64,000 nt of DNA from Ruania alba (GTDB taxonomy: Bacteria > Actinomycetota > Actinomycetes > Actinomycetales > Beutenbergiaceae): the NCBI RefSeq assembly GCF_900105765.1, contig NZ_FNTX01000002.1, positions 496,001 through 560,000 of the forward strand. Direction: 5' to 3'. This document shows positions 25,983-33,735 of this stretch, one piece after another. Both the position numbers and the translations under genes were made by a program. The stretch's first letter is position 1; the number at the start of each line of letters is the position of its first letter. The notes under the pieces are model-generated. The model worked only from the letters and a program-made list of their open reading frames with translations. It was not told the origin of the DNA and searched no databases.

Positions 25983-26941
25983 CCGGCACGCACTCTCGGG
26001 TCGATCCTGCGGTAGAGCAGATCCGTGAGCAGGTTCACGATCACGAACAGCAAGGCGATGACGAGTACGGTGCTCTGCACCACGGCGTACTCCTTCTGAT
26101 TGATACCGAGCAGCACCTGCCGACCGATCCCGGGCAACGAGAAGATCTGCTCGACGACGACGGCGCCGCCGAGCAGATAGCCGAACTGCATGCCGGTGAT
26201 GGTCACGATCGGCACGAGTGCGTTGCGCAGCACGTGGTCACGCCGCAGACGGCGCGGCGGTACACCCTTGGCGCGGGCAGTGCGAATGAAGTCCAGTCCT
26301 TGCACCTCAAGGACCGCGGTGCGGGTGGTGCGCATGATCGGAGCAGCGATGCCGAACCCCAGCACGAGGGATGGCATGAGCATCTGCTGCAGGTTCAGCA
26401 ACGGGTCCTCCCACAGACGCGCGAAGCCAAGCCCGTTCGGGTTGAAACCCCCCAGCTGCGCGGAGAGCGCGAGCAGCGTGGTGGCGAGTAGGAACGCCGG
26501 AACCCCGAGCCCTGCCAGACCCACCGCTTGTCCGAACCAGTCGCGCACGCCATGTGGACGTGCGGCAGCGAGCATACCCAGCGGCACACCGATCACGAAC
26601 GCGATGATGATCGACAGAACCGCCAACTCGATGGTGACCGGCAGCGCCATCGCCGTCATCTCGAGAACGGACTGCTGAGCGCGCGCCGAGAATCCGAGAT
26701 TCCCCGTGAAGATCGCGCCGAGCCAGGTGAAGAACTGCACGATGAGCGGCTGATCCAGCCCGTAGTAGACCTCGAGCGCGGCCCGCTGATCCGCAGACAG
26801 AGCCGCGGCTTCGAGACCGTAGGCGGCCGTGATCTGGTCTCCAGGAATGGCCCGAAGCATGAGGAAGACCGCAACGGCCACCCCGAAGAGGGTGAACACG
26901 GCGCCACCGACCTTGCGTAGCACCGGTGACCTGCCGATCAC
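25979..26941 (-). CDS. Peptide-type ABC transporter permease (DppB-like)
   Basis: 320 residues from GTG 26941, which overlaps the binding-protein stop (GTGA); the longer open frame upstream is a shadow of that gene. The first membrane helix is followed by R-A-I-P-G-D, then Y-Y-G-L-D-Q-P, both typical of DppB. R-T-A-R-A-K-G is the ATPase docking loop. Confidence 0.93.
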   Translation of the reverse strand: MIGRSPVLRKVGGAVFTLFGVAVAVFLMLRAIPGDQITAAYGLEAAALSADQRAALEVYYGLDQPLIVQFFTWLGAIFTGNLGFSARAQQSVLEMTAMALPVTIELAVLSIIIAFVIGVPLGMLAAARPHGVRDWFGQAVGLAGLGVPAFLLATTLLALSAQLGGFNPNGLGFARLWEDPLLNLQQMLMPSLVLGFGIAAPIMRTTRTAVLEVQGLDFIRTARAKGVPPRRLRRDHVLRNALVPIVTITGMQFGYLLGGAVVVEQIFSLPGIGRQVLLGINQKEYAVVQSTVLVIALLFVIVNLLTDLLYRRIDPRVRAG

Positions 26942-28476
26942 TGGATGGTCGTGTCGCGCAGGTACTGCAGCGAGTTGTTCGGCATCGGGGTGAACCCGGA
27001 CACTCCCTCGGCCGTGGCCGTGTAGTTGTAGCTGGTGAACATCCACACCCAGGCGGCCTGGTTCTCGAGCTCACGGGAAATCTCGTCATAGATCGCCACA
27101 CGTGCGTCTGGATCGAGTTCCGCCTGCCCCTGCGCGAAGAGGTCGTCGAGCGTGTCGGAGCTGTACCCGGCGACCGTGTTGAGATTGCCGTGACTGGGGA
27201 AGTACCGCCCGTACATGGCATCCGGGTCGGGTTGTCCGCCATTGAGTGCTACCGCGAGCTCGAAGTCTGCGGCGATCCAGCGGTCGACGTAGCTGCCGGA
27301 TTCCAGCGCCTCGATCTCGAGGGTGATGCCGACTTCGGCGAGCTGTGCCTGAATGTTCTCCGCTTCGGCGACGGCGGTCGCGTAGCCGTCCTGCATCACG
27401 ATCGCGGACAAGGTCAGACCGTCCTCGTACCCGGCAGCGGCGAGGTACTCCCGCGCGGTCGCAGGATCGCCCTCCGGGCACGGCCGGGCGCTGGGGTCGG
27501 ACCGGAACGCCGGGGAGGTGATCGGACCCGTCACTTCGCCCGCTCCGAGCGCGGCAGTGTCGAGCACCTCTTGCCGATCGATCGCGCAGGCAATGGCCAG
27601 TCGCACATCGCGATCATCGAGCGGAGCGGTCCGCGCGTTCATCTGAAGCACGTGGTACCCCAACTGGGGTGTCTCGGTGACTGTGACGGACCCACCAATG
27701 GTGTCAGCCACCAAGGGGTCGTCGAAGACCGACATATGCACGTTGCCCGCCTGCAGAGCGGACACGATCGCGGACTGGTCGGGGATGACGCGGAACTCGA
27801 CGGTGTCGAGCTCAGGCGCTCCGCGCCAGTAGTCGGGATTCGACGCGAGCACGAGGGACTCGTTAGGGGTCCGGGCATCGAGCGCGAACGGACCGGTGCC
27901 GACAGGCTCGCTCTCGAGCGCATCCAGGTCGACGTCGGACGGCAAGATCGCCAAAGTCACCGGTGCCAGCTTCGACGGCAGGCTGGCGTCGGGGGCGCTG
28001 AGGGTGAAGGTGACCGTGCGCTCGTCGGTGGCCTCGATGTTCTCCACCGAGGCAAGGTTCGCGGCGGAAACGGCCGCGGTTTCCTCGTCCATGATCGTCG
28101 TGTACGACGCCACAACATCCTCGGCATCGAACTCGGAACCATCGGTGAACGTCACATCATCCCGAAGGTGGAAGGTCACAGTCAGACCGTCCTCGCTCGT
28201 CTCCCACTCCTCAGCAAGCCCTGGAACAACGGCGAGATCGCTGTCGAACTCGGTCAGCGAGCCGTAGAGGTTTTGCAGCACATTGACCGCTTGAAACTGC
28301 GTCGCAGTCCACGGCACGAGCGTGTCCACATCGGTGGTCACACCGACGACGAGCTCCTGCGGCGCATCTTCGCCACCTCCGGGGGTATCACTTGACGAAC
28401 ATGCTGCGAGGGCGAGCGCGCCCGTGGCAGTCAGCGCAAGCACGCTGACAGCACGCGACCGTGGGTATCGAGACAT
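26938..28476 (-). CDS. Peptide/muropeptide-binding lipoprotein (DppA-like, SBP family 5)
   Basis: 512 residues, with a lipoprotein signal ending L-A-A-C at about 25. F-H-L-R-D-D-V-T-F-T-D-G-S-E-F is the family 5 signature and G-T-G-P-F a second family motif. ATG 28476 has GGAGG at the right distance. First gene of the eight-gene operon. The companion genes point to muropeptides or anhydro-muropeptides as ligand. Confidence 0.94.
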   Translation of the reverse strand: MSRYPRSRAVSVLALTATGALALAACSSSDTPGGGEDAPQELVVGVTTDVDTLVPWTATQFQAVNVLQNLYGSLTEFDSDLAVVPGLAEEWETSEDGLTVTFHLRDDVTFTDGSEFDAEDVVASYTTIMDEETAAVSAANLASVENIEATDERTVTFTLSAPDASLPSKLAPVTLAILPSDVDLDALESEPVGTGPFALDARTPNESLVLASNPDYWRGAPELDTVEFRVIPDQSAIVSALQAGNVHMSVFDDPLVADTIGGSVTVTETPQLGYHVLQMNARTAPLDDRDVRLAIACAIDRQEVLDTAALGAGEVTGPITSPAFRSDPSARPCPEGDPATAREYLAAAGYEDGLTLSAIVMQDGYATAVAEAENIQAQLAEVGITLEIEALESGSYVDRWIAADFELAVALNGGQPDPDAMYGRYFPSHGNLNTVAGYSSDTLDDLFAQGQAELDPDARVAIYDEISRELENQAAWVWMFTSYNYTATAEGVSGFTPMPNNSLQYLRDTTIQ

Positions 28477-28638
28477 GGGAGCGGCCTCCTGATCGGGTGA
28501 GGGTCACAGACAGTGCGCGAGCATCCGTCCATCTGCGCTTTGGTGAGTTATTAACCGTAAACCACAGCGGAAGGAAAATACTTGCGAATGCGTCAATTAC
28601 TTCCGAACTGTACGAGAGCGCCTACTCTGGACGTCACC
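28477..28638. promoter_or_regulatory. Divergent control region of the muropeptide operon and its regulator
   Basis: This 162-bp gap is much more A/T-rich than its surroundings. It holds the palindrome GTTA-T-TAAC at about 28549-28557 and a wider inverted repeat CGGAAG (28568-28573) with CTTCCG (28600-28605). Either could bind the MurR/RpiR protein encoded next door. Confidence 0.5.
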
Positions 28639-29559
28639 ATGGCTACCTCGAGCACACCAGCGCCTGCGGCCCAGGCCCTGATGGTCACGATCCGCAACGC
28701 GGTCGCCACGATGCCTCCTGCGGAGCGGCGTCTCGCTGACTGCCTCCTCACCGATCCCGAAGGATTCGCGCGACGCTCCATCAACGAGGTCGCCGATTGG
28801 GCGCACACCTCGACGACGACTGTTGTGCGCTTCTACAAGAGGATCGGGTACTCCCGCTACAAGGATCTTCGCCACGACCTCACGCAGGAGTCACTGCGCG
28901 CTCGCCTCGCTGTCCGCGAGATGCCCGCTGAGGCGAGCGACGTCGCCCGAGACGACACACTCGACCAGGTCGTCGCGAAGGTGGCCCGCGATGAGACCCT
29001 GTCGATCGGAGACACCGCGAAGGTTCTCGACGCCCAGACCCTCGCAGACGCTGTCGACATCCTCACGAACGCAGCGCGCATCGACATCTTCGGCATCGGC
29101 GGAAGCGCGGTGGTCGGTATCGACCTGCAGCGCAAGCTCAGCCGCATCGGACGCGCGGCGATCGACTGGCCTGATTCCCATACTGCCTGGACCGCAGCCG
29201 CAACCCTCGGCACGGACGCAGCTGCTCTCGCCATCTCACACTCCGGCGCGACGACAGACACGATCGAGTTCCTTCGGCTCGCACGCACGGGCGGCGCCGC
29301 GACCATCGCGATCACCAACGCCGAGCGCTCGCCGATCACCCAGGAGGCTGATGTCGTGCTCCGCACCGCCGCCCGAGAAACCACGTTCCGGTCCGGCGCT
29401 CTCGGCAGCAGAATCGCCCAGCTCATGGTCGTGGACTGCCTGTTCATCGGCGTCGTGCAAGCTGACTACGACTCGTCGGTCCAGGCGATCCGCACCACCT
29501 ACGACGCCGTCCAGTCCCGCGCGACCGTTCGCCGTGACTCGCTGAGGCCGTCGCCCTGA
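28639..29559 (+). CDS. MurR/RpiR family transcriptional regulator
   Basis: 306 residues from ATG 28639: N-terminal RpiR helix-turn-helix (S-I-N-E-V-A-D-W-A-H-T-S-T-T-T-V-V-R-F), then a SIS domain (I-D-I-F-G-I-G-G-S-A, I-S-H-S-G-A-T-T-D-T) for a phosphosugar. E. coli MurR senses MurNAc-6-P and represses murQ; the divergent position here says the same. No clear ribosome binding site; ATG 28681 is an alternative. Confidence 0.9.
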   Translation: MATSSTPAPAAQALMVTIRNAVATMPPAERRLADCLLTDPEGFARRSINEVADWAHTSTTTVVRFYKRIGYSRYKDLRHDLTQESLRARLAVREMPAEASDVARDDTLDQVVAKVARDETLSIGDTAKVLDAQTLADAVDILTNAARIDIFGIGGSAVVGIDLQRKLSRIGRAAIDWPDSHTAWTAAATLGTDAAALAISHSGATTDTIEFLRLARTGGAATIAITNAERSPITQEADVVLRTAARETTFRSGALGSRIAQLMVVDCLFIGVVQADYDSSVQAIRTTYDAVQSRATVRRDSLRPSP

Positions 29560-29614
29560 CGCTGGAGCTAATGAGCTGGTCCGGTGTCAGCGGCTAGACC
29601 TAGGCTGACTAGTC

Positions 29615-31693
29615 GTGCACGACTTTCCGCCGGAAGTACCCGCGTACCCCACCCGTCAGGCCGGCGCCACCACCACCGGTCAGTTCGGCGCTGCCCCGGG
29701 TAGAGCCCACCGCGACTACCCCGACACCCGGAGCCCTGCCCGGTTCCTGATCTGGCTGCTGCGCAAGCAGGCCTACGCGATGGTCGGGATGTTCCTCACC
29801 GGTACGCTGGTCTTCCTCCCTGGTGCGGTAGGCCCGTACTTCGTGGGTCGTGCCGTGGACGAGGGCATCGTGGCCGGGTCCTGGGACGCTCTGCTCACCT
29901 GGTCGCTGATCCTGCTCGGGGTGATCGCGGTGGGCGCCGCCCTCGGGGTGCTGATGCACACCTATGCGGTGCACGGCTGGGTGAGCGCGTTGTACCGCAC
30001 CACCAAGCTGGTCACCCGCAAGACGACCCAGATGGGTCATGTGCTCCCCCAGCGGTTGCCCACCGGCGAGATCCTCTCCGTCTCCTCCTCGGACTCGGAC
30101 AAGTACGGGGCGCTGAGCGAGGTGGTGGGCCGCGCGGCCGCCGCCTTCTTCGCCTACCTGGTGGTGGTGGGTCTGGTGCTAAGCACGTCGGTGCCATTGG
30201 GTCTGATCACCCTGGTGGCCGCACCGGTGCTGGTGTTCGTCGCCACTCCCCTGCTCCGCCCGCTGCACCGGCGGCAAGCCACTGAGCGCAGCCGTGCCTC
30301 CGAGCTGACCTCCCTGGCCACCGACATCGTCGCGGGCCTGCGGATCCTGCGCGGCATCGGCGGGGAGCGCACCTTCGGCGCGAACTACGCCAAGCAGTCC
30401 CAGCTGGTCCGTCATGCCGGAGTGGCGGCCGGGATCTGGCAGGCGGCGGTGGAGGCCGTCGGCACCCTGTTCTCCGGGTTGTTCCTGGTCACGCTGACCT
30501 GGCTCGGAGTCCGCATGGTCGCTGACGGCGAGCTCAGCGTGGGCCAGCTGATCAGCTTCTTCGGGTACGCGGTGTTCATGGTGGTGCCGATCTACACCTT
30601 CTTCGAACTGGTGCAGAAGTGGGTGCAGTCGCTGGTCTCGGCACGCAAGACCGTGGCCCTGCTCGAGCAGGAACCGCCGTGGGAGGAGCCGCACACACCC
30701 ACCGGCCTCCCGGCCGAAGCCCCGCTGCACGACGAGGCGTCCGGTTTCACCGCCCGCCCGGGCGAGCTGACCGTGGTGGTCTCCGCCCTGCCGGACGACA
30801 CCGCGGCCCTGGCGGACCGGCTCGGCCGCTACCTGGTCTCCGAGGCGGAGCCGGTGAGCACCGAGCTGGAGGAGGGCGTGAAGGGCAAGCGCGCCCGGCA
30901 GACCCGCGCCGAGCGGGAGGCCGCCCGCCGCGCCCAGGCCGAGAAGGATCAGGAGAAGGCCCGACGGCGGTGGGGCGTCACGGTCGGCGGGGTGGACCTC
31001 TCCCAGGCCACCCTGGCCGAGGTACGTCAGCGCATCCTGGTCTCCGACACAGCCAGCATGGTCTTCGGTGGCACGCTGCAGCAGGCGCTCGACCCGCACG
31101 GGCGTCTCACCCGCGCCGAGGCGGAGCAGGCGATGTACGTCGCCTCCGCGGAGGACGTCTTCGAGGCACTACCGAACGGATGGCAGGGGCACCTGGATGA
31201 GCGAGGCCGCGGGCTCTCCGGTGGGCAGCGGCAACGGCTGGTGCTTGCCCGGGCGATCGCCGCGGACCCGGACATCGCGGTACTCGTGGAACCGACCTCG
31301 GCGGTGGACGCGCACACCGAGGCCCGGATCGCCGAGCGGCTCAGTGCCCACCGGCGCGGACGCACCACGGTGATCATGACCGTCTCCCCGCTGGTGCTGC
31401 ACCATGCCGACCGGGTCGCTTTCCTCGACGGCGGCCGGCTGGCCGCCGAGGGCACGCACACCGAACTGCTCGAGTCCCATGCGGGGTATCGGCGGGTGGT
31501 GGTGCGGAGCATGGACGACGATCCGGTGGAGGACACGCCTCCCCCGCTGCCACCACCGGCGGACCCGAGCAGCGGCGACGCCGGCACGGAGACCGGCGAT
31601 CCACCCCTCGGTGACCCGCACGCGAACAGGACGGAACGGACCACCCCGACGGCCGTCGTCGGGCAGGAGGAGGTGCGCCATGACGGAGCGTGA
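29615..31693 (+). CDS. ABC exporter half, degenerate ATPase domain (partner A)
   Basis: 692 residues: six-helix exporter domain (about 45-340), then a nucleotide-binding domain. The Walker A region reads V-V-V-S-A-L-P-D-D-T-A-A-L, with no G-x-G-K-S/T. The Walker B acidic residue is replaced (V-L-V-E-P). The signature L-S-G-G-Q-R-Q-R is intact. A charged helix of about 40 residues (R-A-E-R-E-A-A-R-R-A) is inserted after the Walker A region. Such half-transporters work as heterodimers, and the partner follows with a 14-bp overlap. GTG start; TAGGCT at 29601-29606 suggests a leaderless message. The exported substrate is unknown. Confidence 0.92.
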   Translation: MHDFPPEVPAYPTRQAGATTTGQFGAAPGRAHRDYPDTRSPARFLIWLLRKQAYAMVGMFLTGTLVFLPGAVGPYFVGRAVDEGIVAGSWDALLTWSLILLGVIAVGAALGVLMHTYAVHGWVSALYRTTKLVTRKTTQMGHVLPQRLPTGEILSVSSSDSDKYGALSEVVGRAAAAFFAYLVVVGLVLSTSVPLGLITLVAAPVLVFVATPLLRPLHRRQATERSRASELTSLATDIVAGLRILRGIGGERTFGANYAKQSQLVRHAGVAAGIWQAAVEAVGTLFSGLFLVTLTWLGVRMVADGELSVGQLISFFGYAVFMVVPIYTFFELVQKWVQSLVSARKTVALLEQEPPWEEPHTPTGLPAEAPLHDEASGFTARPGELTVVVSALPDDTAALADRLGRYLVSEAEPVSTELEEGVKGKRARQTRAEREAARRAQAEKDQEKARRRWGVTVGGVDLSQATLAEVRQRILVSDTASMVFGGTLQQALDPHGRLTRAEAEQAMYVASAEDVFEALPNGWQGHLDERGRGLSGGQRQRLVLARAIAADPDIAVLVEPTSAVDAHTEARIAERLSAHRRGRTTVIMTVSPLVLHHADRVAFLDGGRLAAEGTHTELLESHAGYRRVVVRSMDDDPVEDTPPPLPPPADPSSGDAGTETGDPPLGDPHANRTERTTPTAVVGQEEVRHDGA

Positions 31694-33620
31694 GGCGCTC
31701 GACCGCGTGTACCTGCCCGGCTCCGCCGAGACGTGGCAACCACCCGCCGACGAACCAGCGATCCCGGACGCACTGCGCCCGCCGACGACGGGGACGCGGC
31801 GGGAACGGCTGCAGGCCTGGCGCGGGCGGCACCTGCTGCGCGAGCAGCGCGCCAAGGACACCTTCACCAACTCCCGCAATCCCGAGCGAGGACTACCCGT
31901 AGCCTCGAGCTCCGCCGTCGGGAACTTCCTGAAGAGCCTGCTCGGGAACCGGAAACCGATCGTGGTGGGCCTGCTCGTGCTGCACGCCCTGGCCGCGGTG
32001 GCCGGCCTGGCCGTGCCGCGGATCCTCGGCACCCTGGTGGACTCCGCCAGTGCTGGGGGTACCGCGGTCGACACGCTCAATGCCCTGGCGCTGGCCGTGG
32101 CGGCCGTGGTGGTGCTGCAGGCGCTGCTGACCTTCGCGGCGCGGTGGATCTCGGCGGTGTTCGGGCAGGACCTGCTCGCGGCAGCCCGCGAGTACGTGGT
32201 GCGCACAGTGCTGCGGCTACCGCTGAGCAAGGTGGAGGGAGCCAGCACCGGAGATCTGGTCACGCGGGTCACCCGGGACGTGGGGACGATGAGCGAGAGC
32301 GTCCGGTGGGCCCTGCCGCAAGCCGTGGTGGCGCTGGTGACGACGGTTCTCACCCTGGGTGCGATGGTGCTCAACTCGCCGCTGCTCTCCCTGCCCTTGC
32401 TGCTCTCGGTGCCGGCTCTGGCGATCGCGGTGACCCGCTACCTGAAGCGCGCTCCGGCCGGGTACATCACCGAGGGCAGCACCTACTCCGACATCAACAC
32501 CACGCTCACCGAGACCGTCGAGGGTGCGCGGACGGTGGAGGCACTCGGGCTGCAGGGGCGTCGTACCCGGCTGGGCGATGCGGACATCGAGGTGTCTGCG
32601 CAGGCCGAGCGGTACACGATGAGCCTGCGGAACCTGCTGTTCAGCGTGATCGACTTCGCCTACAACTCCCCGCTGGTGTGGACCCTGCTGCTCGGTGGGG
32701 TGGGGTATGCGAACGGGTGGGTGAGTCTCGGGCAGATCACCACCGCCGTGCTCTACATCCAGGCCGTGGTGGCGCCGCTGGACCAGCTGGTGGCGAACGT
32801 GGACCGGCTCCAGGTGGGGGTGGCCTCCACCACCCGTCTGCTCGGGATCGCAGAGGTTCCGCAGGATCGGGAGCCTGGGGAGGACACTCCCGACGGCGTG
32901 AAACTGACCGGTGTAGACCTGCGGTTCGCCTACCGCGAGGGGCACGACGTGCTGCACGGGGTGGACGTGGACCTGATCCCGGGGGAACGGCTCGCGATCG
33001 TGGGCCCGTCCGGATCGGGGAAGTCGACGCTGGGCCGGCTGCTCGCCGGCATCAACCGGCCGCGCACCGGTGCGGTGACGGTAGGTGGGGTGAACCTGGT
33101 GGATCTGCAGCTCGACGTGCTGCGCACCGAGGTAGCACTGGTCACTCAGGAGCATCACGTGTTCGTGGGCACCATCCGGGACAACATCGTGCTGGCCCGC
33201 GAGGACTCCCCGGACGCGGCGGTGATCGAGGCGCTGCAGGCGGTGGACGCATGGGGCTGGGTGAAGCGGCTCCCGGACGGGCTGGGCACGGTGGTCGGGT
33301 CCGGGAAGGTGAAGCTCACCCCCGCCCAGGCGCAGCAGATCGCGCTGGCCCGGCTGGTGGTGGCCGACCCGCACACCCTGGTGCTGGACGAGGCGACCAG
33401 TCTGATCGACCCACGCACCGCCCGGCACCTGGAGGGGTCGATGTCGGTGCTGCTCGAGGGTCGCGCGGTGGTGGCGATCGCGCACCGGCTGCACACCGCG
33501 CACGATGCGGACCGGATCGCGGTGGTGATCGACGGCCGGATCGCCGAGCTGGGCAGCCACGACGAGCTGGTCGACGCCGGCGGGGCGTACGCCGAGCTGT
33601 GGCAGGCCTGGACCAGCTGA
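31680..33620 (+). CDS. ABC exporter half, ATP-hydrolysing partner with degenerate signature (partner B)
   Basis: 646 residues; ATG 31680 follows AGGAGGAGG by 6 nt. A hydrophilic N-terminus of about 80 residues precedes the six-helix domain. The ATPase domain has intact Walker A G-P-S-G-S-G-K-S-T and Walker B L-V-L-D-E-A-T-S, but the signature reads L-T-P-A-Q-A-Q-Q instead of L-S-G-G-Q. Its ATP site would be completed by the intact signature of partner A, leaving one working and one dead site. Confidence 0.93.
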   Translation: MTEREALDRVYLPGSAETWQPPADEPAIPDALRPPTTGTRRERLQAWRGRHLLREQRAKDTFTNSRNPERGLPVASSSAVGNFLKSLLGNRKPIVVGLLVLHALAAVAGLAVPRILGTLVDSASAGGTAVDTLNALALAVAAVVVLQALLTFAARWISAVFGQDLLAAAREYVVRTVLRLPLSKVEGASTGDLVTRVTRDVGTMSESVRWALPQAVVALVTTVLTLGAMVLNSPLLSLPLLLSVPALAIAVTRYLKRAPAGYITEGSTYSDINTTLTETVEGARTVEALGLQGRRTRLGDADIEVSAQAERYTMSLRNLLFSVIDFAYNSPLVWTLLLGGVGYANGWVSLGQITTAVLYIQAVVAPLDQLVANVDRLQVGVASTTRLLGIAEVPQDREPGEDTPDGVKLTGVDLRFAYREGHDVLHGVDVDLIPGERLAIVGPSGSGKSTLGRLLAGINRPRTGAVTVGGVNLVDLQLDVLRTEVALVTQEHHVFVGTIRDNIVLAREDSPDAAVIEALQAVDAWGWVKRLPDGLGTVVGSGKVKLTPAQAQQIALARLVVADPHTLVLDEATSLIDPRTARHLEGSMSVLLEGRAVVAIAHRLHTAHDADRIAVVIDGRIAELGSHDELVDAGGAYAELWQAWTS

Positions 33621-33640
33621 CCACTCCCCCAGACCCAGCC

Positions 33641-33709
33641 TGATCGATTTATGATCGATTCGTCGCTTTTGCTTGTTCTGATCGATGCGACGTGTTTTCA
33701 TTCACGTCG
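33641..33709 (+). promoter_or_regulatory. Triple direct repeat and inverted repeat before the GH59-like gene
   Basis: TGATCGAT occurs at 33641-33648, 33652-33659 (11 bp later, about one helix turn) and 33679-33686. Then CGACGTG (33688-33694) pairs with CACGTCG (33703-33709) across an 8-bp T-rich loop. The A/T-rich stretch probably holds the promoter and binding sites for an unknown regulator. Confidence 0.5.
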
Positions 33710-33735
33710 TAGTCACGGAACAGCAAAGGAGCACC

